Program-made: the position numbers and the translations under genes
Part shown: in pieces, positions 1-11,523 of the stretch
Position numbering within the stretch: the stretch's first letter is position 1
How the letters are laid out: every line of letters starts with the position of its first letter
The notes under the pieces: model-generated
What the model saw: the letters and a program-made list of their open reading frames with translations, nothing else
Database searches by the model: none
What the model was told of the DNA's origin: nothing
Origin: Isoetes taiwanensis
Taxonomy: Eukaryota; Streptophyta; Lycopodiopsida; Isoetales; Isoetaceae
NCBI GenBank assembly: GCA_021234155.1
Contig: JAJEKV010000003.1
Location: 21,312,386-21,376,385, forward strand
Direction: 5' to 3'
Length of the DNA stretch: 64,000 nt

Positions 1-93
1 GTCATGGCGCCTCAATCCACTCACTTGATAGAGAACTACCTGAGATTCGGCAGCCTGATCCAGTGCTTCAACAAGCTTCCTTCTTGGCGACAT
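1..93 (-). CDS. Possible 5' end of a minus-strand gene, cut by window edge
   Basis: A minus-strand reading frame starts with ATG at 93 and stays open for 31 codons to the left edge (begins MSPRRKLVEALDQAAES). A GT after codon 18 could also be a splice donor. No family is recognised, and the frame is short enough to be chance. Confidence 0.2.
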   Translation of the reverse strand, partial: MSPRRKLVEALDQAAESQVVLYQVSGLRRHD

Positions 94-760
94 CCCAAAT
101 TCGAATTAAAACACTGCAATAAAAACACAGTTCTTGTGTTTCTCTAGGCGCATCAGAGAAACACAAATTCTATGATCCAATGCGAGGCCAAGAACACAAA
201 TTAAATGGCGGGCATTTTTAAAATAGACGGTTAGTACAGGCCAATGATTGAAAAGTACTTGCGAAAAGAGATATTCGTGGGCGGCGGGCTAAAAGATTTT
301 AAATTTTAAATTGTGGGCGGGATTAATTTTCTTGTTTAGCTAAAAAAGGATAAGGGTAGTACAAGCTTTCAATGGCAGGCGTCTATTCATTAATTGTTTG
401 TACGACGCGTATAATAGTCACATTTTCTAATTTGGTCGTAATTTGAAGCTCAAGATTTCTCGCGCTTAGCGCGAGAAGTTCAGATTCTATCGCTCTTAAT
501 AAGCGTAAGAGTAGGGTTGTTGAGGTCATAGTCTCTTCGCGAGGAGAGTAAGAGAGATGGAATGTGAATTCTTGCCCTACACGCGAGTAGTCACATTCCA
601 TCTATCTTACCGTCCTGGATCATTCGACTCGCGCTATGCGCGAATCCTAAAATATTGCTCTCGGAATTTATAAACTTCTCGCGCCACGCGCGAGATGCTG
701 GTCAAGTTGCTTAACACAAAAATACTTTAGCAATGTCTAACTTGATTATTTATTTTACAG
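94..760. other. AT-rich spacer with three short hairpins, no gene seen
   Basis: No convincing coding sequence is present. The one longer minus-strand frame (383-601) runs through a palindrome and has no recognisable motif. The stretch ends in a pyrimidine-rich acceptor (TTTTACAG, 753-760) of the following spliced gene, so part of it is probably an intron or upstream region. Confidence 0.5.
457..695. repeat. Three copies of the TCGCGC-NNN-GCGCGA hairpin
   Basis: Perfect palindromic stems lie at 457-477 (10-bp arms, 1-nt centre), 629-643 (6-bp arms, TAT loop) and 677-695 (8-bp arms, CAC loop). They belong to a family seen only between 457 and 7707, always outside recognisable coding sequence. 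Confidence 0.8.
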
Positions 761-1858
761 CTTCCAAGAGAGAACTAGTTACATCATCTTCTGCACCATC
801 AAAGAAACCCAAGAGGAGATAGATCGAACTCTTGGCATAAAGCTAATTGATGACAGCAGAACATGCGAGCTAAGTTAGGACTTGCCAGAGACAGTATTTG
901 TTGAGGGGTCTGAATGGTATGTTACTGTGAGCAGGGCAGAAAGTATGACGTGGTCCTGTATTCAAAGGAGAACAAAGACACGGCCTTCAAAAAAGCAGGG
1001 TTGATCCTTTCATGCGAGGAGCTTGATGACCACATCTGTGTCTTCATAATAAAGAAGACCGTAAAGAAAAATCTCAGCATTTCCAAATACAATGCAGGTA
1101 TAGATGGATTCAGGCCAGATAAGACAGCTGACGATGTTACAAAGTATGGCTGGCCCATTGAAGGCTCAAACCATACAGTTCGTTCTGTACGTGAAGGAGT
1201 ATCTGCAGTCCGACGAAGTTTGCAGAAGAAACCATCTTCAAGCTTCTACATATCTAGTTTTGGTGGTAGTGGCGATGCACTTGAGTCAGAAACTTTCCCC
1301 CTAGTACCTTTGCCAAAGCCAGTGAAGGAAACGGATATTGAAAAGAAATCAAGGGTTGATGCTGTAGACAAGCTTATGAAATTCAAGCAATGGTATCCAC
1401 TTGGTTTGGATGTCACAAAAAGGATAGCTATTGACAAGCTGATTAGATCTCCTAGAGCATCTTTCATATCTAGGTTCTTTGATCCCAAACATGCCATGAG
1501 GATACAGAAGTCCATGGTTGAATATCCCACCACAGTACCAAATCCAGCTGATGTTCTACCATGGGACTCAGTGAATGACAAGCCATACCCATGGAAGACA
1601 CGGGATGACCTAAGGAAGAGCGACACGATGCGCTACATTGTCATTGATGGGCAGCACTCAGTTGAGGCAGCGAAGGCGCTTATAGAGAAAATGGATAAGA
1701 TAGGTGCCAAGGAGTACATGGAGCACTTCAGTTACAGGCAATGGCGAATCCTTAGTCATTACATGCCTCAACTTGCACTGACTACAATAAGTGCAGACTT
1801 GAACACAACCGCAAGGGTAGTACAATACAACTCGTAAGTGCCATTGTTTCTTATTAAC

Positions 1859-1946
1859 CTTAGTCGCGCTACGCGCGAGACTGCAGACCAATGTTGGGCT
1901 GCAGATCCCAACATTGGTCTGCAGTCTCGCACGTAGCGCGACTAAG
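1859..1946. repeat. 40-bp-arm intronic hairpin
   Basis: Arms 1859-1898 and 1907-1946 are complementary with one mismatch around an 8-nt loop. Each arm carries a copy of the TCGCGC-NNN-GCGCGA unit. It lies wholly inside the intron 1834-2032. A weaker copy of the unit (TCGTGC-TAC-GCTCGA) follows at 1973-1987 in the same intron. Confidence 0.85.
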
Positions 1947-3947
1947 CTTTTTACTTTCTCTATTCGGAATGCTCGTGCTACGCTCGAAATGGATATCTAT
2001 ATGGTACTAATGGTTTTATATTCTTATCTCAGACCATATCCCATGCAATTGAGGCAAGCTAGAAATCAATGGATTGAGTTTGGCCGTCCAATTTCAAAGA
2101 GAAAGAAGCAGGGGGAGAAGAAAGACAACTCTTACGATGAAATGATTAAGATGATCAGCAAGGTCATCATACAAAAGAAGAAGGATGTTGCAGAGGAGGA
2201 AGAGGAAACTGGCACCAAGAAGAAGGAGTCCAAGGAAGGCCCATCAGATTCTTACCACATAGTGTTCAGTCCTGATCATGTGTGGGACAAATGGAATAAG
2301 GTGTGGAACAAATGGACAGCAGGAGAGCTTGTAGGAAAAGCAGGGAAACCTGAGAAAGGATCCCTTGAAGATTTTACAGTTACAGACTTGAGGAGTGCAC
2401 AGGGGTTAAGGGAAGAAGAAATTCTCAAGGTGCTCCAGTCTGTTATAGATGGACAAGTCTTTGTGGAGAAGGTGTCAAAAATCAAAGAGGTACCATCCTT
2501 TCCAGAGGCCTGCAAGTCCATGAAAGACCTCTGTGTCATGAGGGAGGCCATCTCAAAGGAGCTCTTTGAGATATCTGGAATAAAAAACCTATCTGAGCAA
2601 GGTATCTTGGACATGATGAAAATAACAGATGAAGACCTGCTTCAGGTACTCGAAGTGGTCGCCTGGATTTATTCAAGCATATAAATCCAGGAACAAGGAA
2701 AAACCAGCCCATCTGCCATCAAAGTCCGTGTGGAGCTGAAGTGCAGAGTCAACAGGGACTTGGACATTCCTGAGACTGTATCAGAAATCTACATGATGAA
2801 GTCCTGTCAGGGTTCTTTAGTTGTTGCCACCCAGACTATTCCAAAGACAGCTTCATTGTTTGTGGTGGACTGTCGGACATACCCTCAGGATATAGACTAC
2901 TACATCTCTATGCTCTCAAATTGTCTCAAGCAGACCACCCAAGAGTACATCACACTTGTGTTCCTGTCTGAACCTGCAGAGGAATATCCAAAGATCTTGC
3001 AGGCCACCACTCAGATAGAGGCCAATATGAGTGTGCGCCACGGGGCGCTGGTAGATGGGACGCATGCTAAGAACAGTTATGTCACTCATGGCATAACAAT
3101 GATCACTTACGTGATCATAAATAAAGTAGAGGACGCGGTTTACGAGGCACACAAGGATGGTCGCTAAAAGCTTCCTGAGCCGATACTCAGATTTACAGAG
3201 AAGGAGAGCTTGGATAATTACCTCTGGACTGACGAGCTTACTCCTAACCTGACCACTGAGGAATATGAGAAGGAATTAGAGTACAACTAGGTTGGCCTGA
3301 AGGGAGGTGCAGTGAACAAGTACAGGCTAAGCTCGAACTTGGTTTTCTACCTTGTGGATACATTTGTGCCCAAGGGAGGCTTAGTCTGTGACTACTTTGT
3401 CAATGGTAGGGTTGGGCGTGAAGCTCTAGCCAATGGCAGAAAAGTTCAAAACTGGGTGGCCACTGAGCAGCAGAAAGACTTTCTGGAGCTGTATTATCCT
3501 GATGTGGAGAGCATCATCTGACATATCAAGGGAAGCAAGCACAGAGGGAGAATCGGCAAGGTCAAAACGATGCAAAGAGGGAGAGAAAGAAGGAGGGAGA
3601 GCAAGAGTCTGAGGAGGAGGATGCAGGGGATGGCACTTCAGAAGAAACTCTCTTATGAGGAGTCCACTTAGGAAGAAAGTGAAACTGAATCACGAAGTCC
3701 ACCACCATCATGGATCCACAGACTCAGGAGTTGGAAAAGGCCTTATCAGATGAGGAGAAAATTCTTGAGGTAAATCCACATGAACCAGATATGCAGAATA
3801 CTTCTGTTCTTCCTGAATAAACTGACCCTAGTCCTATTAGAGCTGAAGAAGAAGATAGGACATTCAGGATGGGAGAAAAGACGACTTCACCCACAAAAGA
3901 GTAAGTCATATGGATCCTTTTTATATGGATCATTTATTTAGCATGTC

Positions 3948-3962
3948 TCGCGCGTAGCGCGA
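3948..3962. repeat. Hairpin unit in intron
   Basis: TCGCGC-GTA-GCGCGA, a perfect 6-bp-arm hairpin in the intron 3900-4020 between the acidic linker exon and the FCP1-like exon. Confidence 0.8.
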
Positions 3963-4647
3963 TTGTATTATTCTTACGTATCAAAAAAATTTGTTAACTT
4001 GAAATATGCGTTGTGCAGAGAGGAGACTACAAACTTATCCTCTTCGACCTGAATGGAGTTCTTATCAAGTCCTTCTCCAAGGCAGAGTACTGTGCTGCAC
4101 CTCCTTTTCCTAGAGGGGTTCTAGAGACAAAGACCAAATGGGTGTATCCAAGACCTGGTGTTCACAAATTGTTGAGCCATCTGAGGGACAGAGCGAGCAT
4201 TGATATATGGTCATCCATGCTGCGAAACAATATATTAGAGATTAAAGAAGTTGTTCCAGAGCTGAAGAACTTTGATTTTTTATATTATATTAGATCAAGA
4301 TAATTGTGGGATCGTTCGTCGACCACAACATGGAGCAAAAAAATATCTTCATCAAGAATATACATGAGGCCTTGGAGGTGATAGAAGGATTTCCAGAAGA
4401 GCAGATATGTTTGGTGGATGATGACCCCATCAAGTGTTACTTCAACGTAGACAACAGCATAAATCCTTCGACATGGCACCCAAATAATGTAGATGAAGAG
4501 AATTGGGTGTCAGCAGAGACACGACAGATGTTTGAGTCCCTCATATCAGCCCCTACAGTGCCTACTTTCCTGAGTGTTAGACCAGATTTGCAAGGAAAAG
4601 CAAACCCTACAGACTATGATCTGGTTGTAAAAAATTACTGTCAATGA

Positions 4648-4932
4648 AAATGTACTCAAATTTGTAAAAATACTTGTACATGTACATAATTTATATGAAT
4701 ATATACAAGATGTTTTTTAATGCAAAATTAGTTTGGCCTTGACTCTTTCCAGTCTACACTATACCTTTTTGCCACTAATTTCTAACACACTCAATAAATG
4801 GTGCAATATTGCCACCAATTCATATTAAAAAAAAATACAGGACACAATTTCAAGCTCAAAACATAGGGAAAAAACCCGAGGTAAAAAAAATGAACAGTGG
4901 AATAATTTCAAAATAACGAAATCGTGGTTATA
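4648..4932 (+). other. AT-rich 3' flank of the multidomain gene
   Basis: No gene seen. AATAAA-like motifs are present (for example near 4793). Its last bases, 4898-4931, are repeated almost exactly at 15351-15383, after the transposase gene. Both copies are directly followed by a different inserted repeat. Confidence 0.4.
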
Positions 4933-5587
4933 GCTTATTAGTTTCGGAAAGGGGACATAGTTTTTAAGTATATTAGTCTCCTATTTGAAACATACTCAAC
5001 TATGGTATGAAGTCCCAAGGGTATTAGATAGATAGATGGATGGATTTTTAATAACCACGAAGACCAAATTGCCCATGGGACCATCAAAGTTTAAACCATT
5101 CATTGACATAAACATCAATATGTTCAAGCTATGGAAGTACAACTTGGTTATATTTGACGCTATTCAATCTTAAGAAAACTTCATAATAACAACAATAGAT
5201 TAAATAAAGGCAATAGGATATTTGGTTGCTGTTGGATGGAACCTAATGGAAAATTGACAGAAGAGCTTGCTACCTATTTTTCCTTCTCCAGCTAGATAAA
5301 ATAAAATTGCATTCATTAATTTTAGTTGGCCATTGGGTTGAGGGACACTAATTAAATTTGATCGACCATCTTCAACATACTCAAGTACTTTTTATGGTCT
5401 AGTATTTAGTCTTTCAAGTCTTCATAATTCAACCTTGGATAAGATAATAAATAAGAGATAGAATAGAATAGATTTTTAGCGTCCACGGATAGAAACAAAT
5501 AGATATGAAATTTTTATTGGAAAAAAAAAGTCCTTAACAAAATTTTAAGGTTTTTCTAAATTGTTGTCTTCATTTTGTAGCATCCAT

Positions 5588-5760
5588 CTATGGATGCTTG
5601 TTTGGTTTAGTTGGTTAGTGCATTGGGTTAGCAAGTAAGAGATCTTGTGTTCAAGTCTCTGGGTTCGTCATATCTCCTCATCAACATTCCCAATATGGTA
5701 TGACGTAAAAATGCTCACTATTTACCTATCTATCTGTCTATCTACCTTTACCAGAACGAT
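5588..5760 (+). mobile_element. tRNA-derived SINE
   Basis: An A box-like TGGTTTAGTTGG (5603-5614) and B box-like GTTCAAGTCTC (5649-5659) are spaced as in a tRNA promoter. They are followed by an unrelated body and a CTAT-rich tail. A second copy lies in reverse at 19690-19860. Confidence 0.6.
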
Positions 5761-6088
5761 TTTTTTTTTTTGTTACACTTATGAATAATGGCTCCTAAAA
5801 GAACTCCTTATTTGGAAGGGTAAGAGGCCTATTTAAGGGTGGGCAATGTTACTAAGTTGATCACTTAGTAGATGATGGTGAAGAGATAGTGGTGGGGGGT
5901 GATGAGATCTTATGGGAATGTGGCCCTCTAGTCATGGTCCATGAGAAAGCTCAACCATAGTGCTTGTACACAAGATTTTTTCAACTTGCACAAAAACAAA
6001 ATGAACAAAAATAGACTGAACTAGCGGTAATGTAGGCTTGGGGGCAGGTTAGGTTATCATGTTTTTAGCATTGTTTATCATTTTTTAT

Positions 6089-6147
6089 CTATTCTATTCT
6101 ATTCTATTCTATTCTATTCTATTCTATTCTATTCTATTCTATTCTAT
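6089..6147. repeat. (ATTCT)n microsatellite
   Basis: About 12 tandem ATTCT units. The same pentamer forms the 3' tails of LINE fragments at 35.4, 53.6 and 61.5 kb. Confidence 0.95.
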
Positions 6148-6340
6148 TGTTTATCTGGTAGAGTTAAACGGTGAGAATAGATATTAAGTTTATTAGTTTG
6201 CGTTTGGATGCCATGATACAATTGTGATTCTAATTTTGAAGTTTCGTTGGAGGCATTATGTAACCCCTCAGCTGTTTTAATTTTAATCGAGGGGGACATG
6301 CGTATGTCTACACAATAATGCTGCTATTGTATTGCTCGTG

Positions 6341-6350
6341 CTATAAATAT
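6341..6350 (+). promoter_or_regulatory. Possible TATA box
   Basis: CTATAAATAT lies 30 bases upstream of the ATG of the 97-codon ORF at 6380. An AATAAA signal follows that ORF at 6717-6722. Confidence 0.45.
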
Positions 6351-6379
6351 GAGTACCTCTCAGTGGCAGCGCATTAGTC

Positions 6380-6673
6380 ATGTCCCACAATCCGATCACA
6401 TCCTGTTCTAATTGCAATTGTCGATCTACCCTGCCACCGGCTCCAGAATATGTGGATTCCATCATTTGCTCCATGAACTATTCTGAAATTTATAGATGCC
6501 TGCAGAGGGGCTTGGAACTCGATCCTTGGTTGAAGGGAGTTGCAATGGCCTCTATTAGAAGTTATCCTGATATATATAAGGTTGCCATCCACCTTGTATG
6601 GGTTCCAGAGCATGGTGTTTATGAAGTTAAGAGAGTGACCGTGCCACCTGCTCATGATGAGCCCGGTTGGTAA
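6380..6673 (+). CDS. Small unknown protein, 97 aa
   Basis: An intact ORF starting MSHNPITSC, with a cysteine cluster CSNCNC near residue 13 and ending HDEPGW. It is placed between a TATA box and a polyadenylation signal. No family is recognised. It may be an accessory gene of the large element; a chance ORF is possible, but the flanking signals favour a gene. The ATG at 6380 is the first after the TATA box. Confidence 0.45.
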   Translation: MSHNPITSCSNCNCRSTLPPAPEYVDSIICSMNYSEIYRCLQRGLELDPWLKGVAMASIRSYPDIYKVAIHLVWVPEHGVYEVKRVTVPPAHDEPGW

Positions 6674-6851
6674 AAGAATTGTCTTCTTTTGTAACTGCCA
6701 TGGTTTTTCCTTGTTGAATAAAAAGTCGCCTACATCCAGGCAAGAACTTGATTTGAAGTGACTCTGTAGTGGTTTTTTGGGTTAATTAATTAAATGTAAT
6801 ATGTATAGTAAATCTAACTATGAAATGCATTTTATAGAACATATTAATCTA

Positions 6852-6892
6852 TCGCGCTCAGCACGAGAATAAAAGACTCGCGCCCAGCGCGA
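6852..6892. repeat. Two hairpin units in tandem
   Basis: TCGCGC-TCA-GCACGA (6852-6866) and TCGCGC-CCA-GCGCGA (6878-6892) lie in the spacer between the 97-codon ORF and the convergent minus-strand gene. Confidence 0.8.
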
Positions 6893-6976
6893 GAAGAACA
6901 CAACAACTAGAAAGAATTGTGAAACAAAAATTGTTTTTTATTCCAAAAAAATATATACATCTGAGCTTTATGAAAG

Positions 6977-7470
6977 CTATTGTGGTAGCAGTAGTGCAGG
7001 ATCAATAACTAATGTCCTCTGTACAATGTAATCCAGTCTATCTGGATCCATATTTGTGATCATCAGGAGGCTGTTCATCTTGGCCTCCAGGATTCCAGAA
7101 TGGTGGGTCCTTAGACTCTCTAACAAGTTTTTCTGCCCAGGTTTGAGGATTAGGAAATGGGTCAAAACAAATTTTATGCCGATAATTGCAGCTGCATGGA
7201 GGACTACATCTGCAATCTCGGCATTAAACTGGGCTTAAGCCTGCCACTCCCGGCTCCGTACTTCCACATCCATCTCTCTCCTTAAAGACAGGGAGGAGAC
7301 GGTCGAACCTCCTCAGCATGGTGTTGAAATCCCGGAAGAGTGTTGCTTCCGGGATATCTCTCTGGAGTGCCCTGTTCGGGGGCTTTGGTGAGGCTTAAGG
7401 CCAAGCCTCGCTCATGCACATGTCCATGGTTGGTAGCATCGACATCCACCAAACCGGTTACATAGCCCAT
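6977..7470 (-). pseudogene. Unidentified minus-strand coding remnant
   Basis: Reading the minus strand from ATG 7470 (MGYVTGLVDVDATNHGHV) one frame leads, after a shift, to a block ending FNTMLRRFDRLLPVFKERDG. A further shift and a TAA lead to FNAEIADVVLHAAAIIGI and an open frame ending IDPALLLPQ at 6977. The joined frames look like one protein broken by two frameshifts and one stop. The family is not recognised. It lies convergent to the plus-strand genes of the large element and divergent from the transposase gene. Confidence 0.35.
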
Positions 7471-7599
7471 TGAGAAGACGAATTGCAGAGATTGAAATGG
7501 GGAAATGATATTTGTACTGATTCAGCAAATACAAAATTAGAAATGTGCTACGAAATGGGATATCTGGTGACGTGTCCAAATGGGGTACTTCTGTATGAG

Positions 7600-7707
7600 T
7601 CGCGCCTAGCACGACATATCGGTATTTTGTAAATTAATATAATTTTCTTATGTTTTTTACAAAATTATGGTCCATACGTGTCGCGCGCACTGTCGCGCGT
7701 AGCGCGG
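7600..7707. repeat. Hairpin units upstream of the transposase exon
   Basis: TCGCGC-CTA-GCACGA (7600-7614) and TCGCGC-GTA-GCGCGG (7693-7707), plus a half unit at 7681. They precede the splice acceptor at 7785-7787. Confidence 0.75.
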
Positions 7708-7888
7708 TGTAGGCATTGTATAGATATTTCATTTATTGTTATTGTATACAATACTATGTTTTCCTCAACCTTTCTTCTAATTTTCAGATTTCTCATGAAG
7801 CGACTGCTGGGGAACCCTGTGACCAAGGACCTCGAGCAAAGAAGAATGATGCTGATTACATGGATGTGGAAGAGATTAATACAAATAA

Positions 7889-7903
7889 GAATGAGCAGCC
7901 ACC
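7889..7903 (+). repeat. LINE target-site duplication, left
   Basis: GAATGAGCAGCCACC, identical to 12093-12107. Confidence 0.95.
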
Positions 7904-10900
7904 AGGGTATCAACAATAATATTAAAAGGGAAAGAATGAAGGTTTGTCTCTCATCCCTCAACCCTGATTTTTTGTTTATTCAGGAACATAAATTACATGA
8001 TTCTGATCATGAAAAGACCATTAGCAAAACCCTTCCTCCTAATTATAGTATTTGGTCTATTCCTGCCAATGATTCTTCTGCAGGTATTGCAATTGCCTGG
8101 AAGAATTATTTAAACATTTCTGATACCTACATGATCAATAGTAGAAATGGAAGGTGGCAGATCCTTTTGTGTACCATTTATAGGATAAGGCTTGCTCTGG
8201 TAAATATCTATGCCTTTAATAATCCTACAGAGAGAGTGGACATTTGGAAAGGAGTGAAGAACAGTCTAGATAATCTTGAGTATGATGAATGTATTTTGGG
8301 TGGAGATCTTAACATGGTTACTAACAGTTTTATGAGGAACAAGAACTTCAAACCTCTTGGCAGGAAGGAAAAGGAGGCGTGGCTGGAGCTTACTAGATGC
8401 CACAACTTAAATCTCGCCAGAACCAAGCCAGGTTCTTATAGCTGGACAGATAAGAGAATTGACCCCACATTATGCCTTCACGATAGGTATTATCTCTCTG
8501 AAAATCTGTGGAATCACAGTAATAGGGTCAATAATCTGGAAGGGTACACCCTCTCGGATCATTATCCCCAACAGCTGCGTATTATGGCTATCAATCAGCC
8601 TAAGAAACAGAGGAAAACCTACTTCAAACTTAATACCAGTCTGCTCGATCATGAAGAATTTATGGACAGATTACAGGAGGTCTTAAATAGATTCCCCAAG
8701 CCCATAGGTCACTCTGGTTGGATGTTCTGGTGGATTCAAGTTGCTAAGGCAATCAAGAATTGGCTCAAGGAATGGGGGAAACAGGTGCACCTCAATAAGC
8801 TCTCCTCCCTGCAGAATTTGAGAGATAGTTTGCCCAATGCCCCTGAGGGGGAAAAGGACAACATCAAAGCGGAAATCGAGAAAGAAGAAATCAGGATAGC
8901 TGAAGGGTGGAAGCTTAAGGCCAAGATAAGAGAGATAAAGGATGATGAGAGGAGCAGCTCCAAATACTTCTTTGTAAAAGCTAAAGGCAAAATTAAAAAG
9001 AATCACATCTTTGAAATAAGAGTTGGGGATGAAGACATCACAAATGAAGACCAGATCAAAATTGCTGCAGCTAACCATTTCAGGAACATTATGGGCACCA
9101 ATCAAGACAGTACCCAAGATGATATGAATAGGTTTATAAATCTCCAAGCAAAGGTAAGTATGGAGGAAAATTCTAGCATGAAGAGACCCTTCTCCAATGA
9201 GGAGATATTTCAAATTGCAAAAGAAATGGAAAAGGGTAAAAGTCCAGGGCCTGATGGGCTCCCTGTAGAATTTTTTATCAAAGTATGGCCTATTTTAGGG
9301 GATAGCTTTACTAATTTGGCTAATGAGTTCAGGGCTGTCAAATGCTTGGATGCGAGAATCAACACAAGCTTCATCACGCTCATCCCTAAGACTGAAATGC
9401 CAGCTTCTCTTTCGGATTACAGGCCTATTTCTCTAACCAATGTGATTTATAAGATTATTTCAGGTACAATTGCCAGAAGGCTTAAGGGCGTGCTTGAAAG
9501 AATTATAAGCACCTCCCAAGCTGCCTACTTAAAGGATAGATTCATCTTAGACAACATTGTCACAGCTATGCTAGGACTGAACTGGGCCAAAGACACCAAT
9601 CAAGATATTGCACTTATTAAGCTGGATATTACCAAAGCTTTTGATACGGTAAGTTGGGATTTCTTATTCAAATGCTGCAGAGCATTAGGCTTCTCGGACG
9701 AGGTAATTCTCCTTTTCAAAGCAATACTCTCAAATTCTAGATCTTCTGTTTTAATTAACGGAGAATGTGGCCCCTTCTTCCCCCTGCAAAGAGGGGTAAA
9801 GCAGGGATGCCCACTAGCTCCATTCCTATTTCTTATTATTATGGAGGCTCTTCATGGCAAACTAGAAGAAGCAAAGAGATCTAATGTGATCCAAGGACTT
9901 ACCCTCCCAGATAATGGAGTGATGGATCAAATTTTGAATGGTCATTTTGCAGATGATACTTTCCTCTTAGTTTCGATGGACAACAGATCCCTTACTAATA
10001 CTCAGAGCATTTTGGAAGAAATTGGAGTAGCCTCGGGATGTAAAATCAATCCTATCAAATCTAAAGTTGTAGCCAGAGATCAGGTAAAAGGAGAGCAAAC
10101 AGCTGCTCTTCTGGGCTGTAAGTATATCCTTCCTACTAGTGCTTCCAAGATTTTAGGGATTCCCTTAGCTCTTAAAGGTAGTCCCTCAGACATTTGGTCT
10201 GATATTATTGAGAAATTTCAAAGAAAGGTTGATAGTTTAAACTCCAAATACATCTCTAAGTAGGGTAGAGCTATAATTGCAAACTTTGTTATTTCTTCCT
10301 CACATGTATACCAATCATCTGTCATTCTTGTTCCGAAGAAAGTGACTTCCAAATTACAGAGCATTATTGGGAGATTTATTTCCTGCGGGCAGAACAGAAG
10401 ATGCTGGACTCCCGTGGCCATGGAGGAATGCTGCAAAAGCAAAAGTATGGGGGGGCTTGGAGTCATAAATATTGAGAAGCAGGGGATTGCCCTCGCAGCC
10501 AAATATCTCTACAAGGCAGCCTTTAATCTGATCAACCATCCAGTCTCTATTATTATTAGGCATTATTTGAGCAGATGTCTCTCTCATGGATGGAGGAAGC
10601 TAAATTTAGTATTACCCCACTCTATTTTCTTCCCGATCAAGGTCCCTAACTCTATCCCTGGTCTTATCAAGAAGTGGATCAGAGCCTGGAACCTGGTTAA
10701 GGGAATGTTCACTTGGAAAGAGGGGCTATCCATGGACCAATCCATTTTCTGGAATCCGGCTCCTTACTAACGACTCTTCCTTATGTTTAGCATGCCACTT
10801 CCCGGAGCAGGCAAGGATTTGGGGGAGCAAAGGAATAGTCTACATCAGAGATATGTATGACGACCAAGGACTTATTCCCTTTCACCTTTCAGCCTTGGAG

Positions 10901-11523
10901 GGGGAAGGGAGAAATACTAAGATGTTATACAATAATATCTGCATAACGCTCACTCAAGGGAGATGGACAGATGACGATGACGATGTCAATTGGAACCATA
11001 ATGGAATCATAGGCTTCAAGGTTAAGAATGCCTACAAATACCTAATGAGAGATCAGAAGCTTTCCATTCATAGCAAGTGGCAGACAGAGGAGGAGAGATG
11101 CACAAAGAACTTAAAATTCATGTGGTCAAGCCCGATTCTCCCAAAAGTGAAGTCTTTCATGTGGCAGCTTTGGCACAAAGCTCTGGCCACTAATCATAAG
11201 AGATACAGGATTCACATGGCAGATTCTGATGTTTGCCCCAGATGCATTAGTCATAGGGAAGATGAAGAACACCTTTTTAGATCATGTTTCTGGTCGGAAT
11301 GGGTCCTCGAGCTTGCATCTAATATTTTTGGATGCGACCTTAACTCGATTGACTCGTTGGAGTTCTTTATGCCAAATAATCCTAATGATTGGAGGATTTA
11401 CATTTTGCTCTGGCGTATCTGGAAGGGGAGAAATAATTTTATCTTCAATTGTGATATAACTCACCCGGAGGCTATTATCAAACAAGTTCAATACGACATC
11501 AAATGGATTTCGGCTGCTATATA
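7904..11523 (+). pseudogene. LINE ORF2: endonuclease, reverse transcriptase, zf-RVT
   Basis: One frame runs 7904-10260. It has an APE-type endonuclease (LFIQEHKLHD, GGDLNMV, TLSDHYP) and a reverse transcriptase with GKSPGPDGLP, LIPKTE, DYRPISL, KLDITKAFDTVSWDFL, GVKQGCPLAPFLF and the FADD catalytic box (about 9946-9957). A TAG at 10261 and a further stop near 10768 with a frameshift break it. The C-terminal zf-RVT block (KVKSFMWQLWHKALATNHK, then CPRC..H..EDEEHLF) is in the frame 10853-11521. Typical plant L1 ORF2 organisation. Confidence 0.9.

Larger units (their letters stand above)
761..4647 (+). pseudogene. Multidomain gene: DGQHR/ParB-like, possible DNA methylase, FCP1-like HAD domain
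   Basis: A spliced, decayed gene. Exons: 761-1833 (donor GTAAGT), 2033-3899 (donor GTAAGT) and about 4021-4647. The first exon carries YIVIDGQHSVEAAKAL (about 1636-1683), the DGQHR signature of ParB/DndB-like proteins. Residues from 2730 to 3518 are tentatively a DNA methyltransferase: GGLVCDYFVNGRVG resembles the FxGxG loop, followed by GRK and EQQKDFLE. An acidic linker follows. The last exon has the FCP1/HAD motif LILFDLNGVL and, later, CLVDDDP plus a W-P-N tail typical of FCP1 homology domains. Damage: in-frame stops near 878 (TAG), 3165, 3288, 3519 and 3817, plus frameshifts near 935, 2680 and 4285. The true start is upstream and not found. DGQHR and FCP1 calls are firm; the methylase call is weak. 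The role is inferred to be accessory to the transposase downstream. Confidence 0.65.
4933..6288 (+). repeat. 1.35-kb dispersed repeat, copy 1
   Basis: The sequence from GCTTATTAG to the AT-rich end near 6288 matches, in reverse orientation, the two blocks 19689-20412 and 17319-17754. No open frame of interest. It contains a tRNA-type SINE (5588-5760), an A/T run (5760-5771) and a pentanucleotide microsatellite absent from copy 2. Its left 100 bases resemble the 3' ends of the LINEs in this window (CACGAAGACCAAATTG block next to a GATA tract), so a LINE/SINE composite is likely. Confidence 0.7.

Noticed and set aside
5598-5670. tRNA gene
   Set aside because: A- and B-box-like sequences are present but no cloverleaf with matching acceptor stem; it is part of a dispersed repeat, so SINE was called.
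457-7707. CRISPR array from the recurring hairpin
   Set aside because: Units are short palindromes at irregular distances of tens to thousands of bases, in a plant genome with spliced genes.
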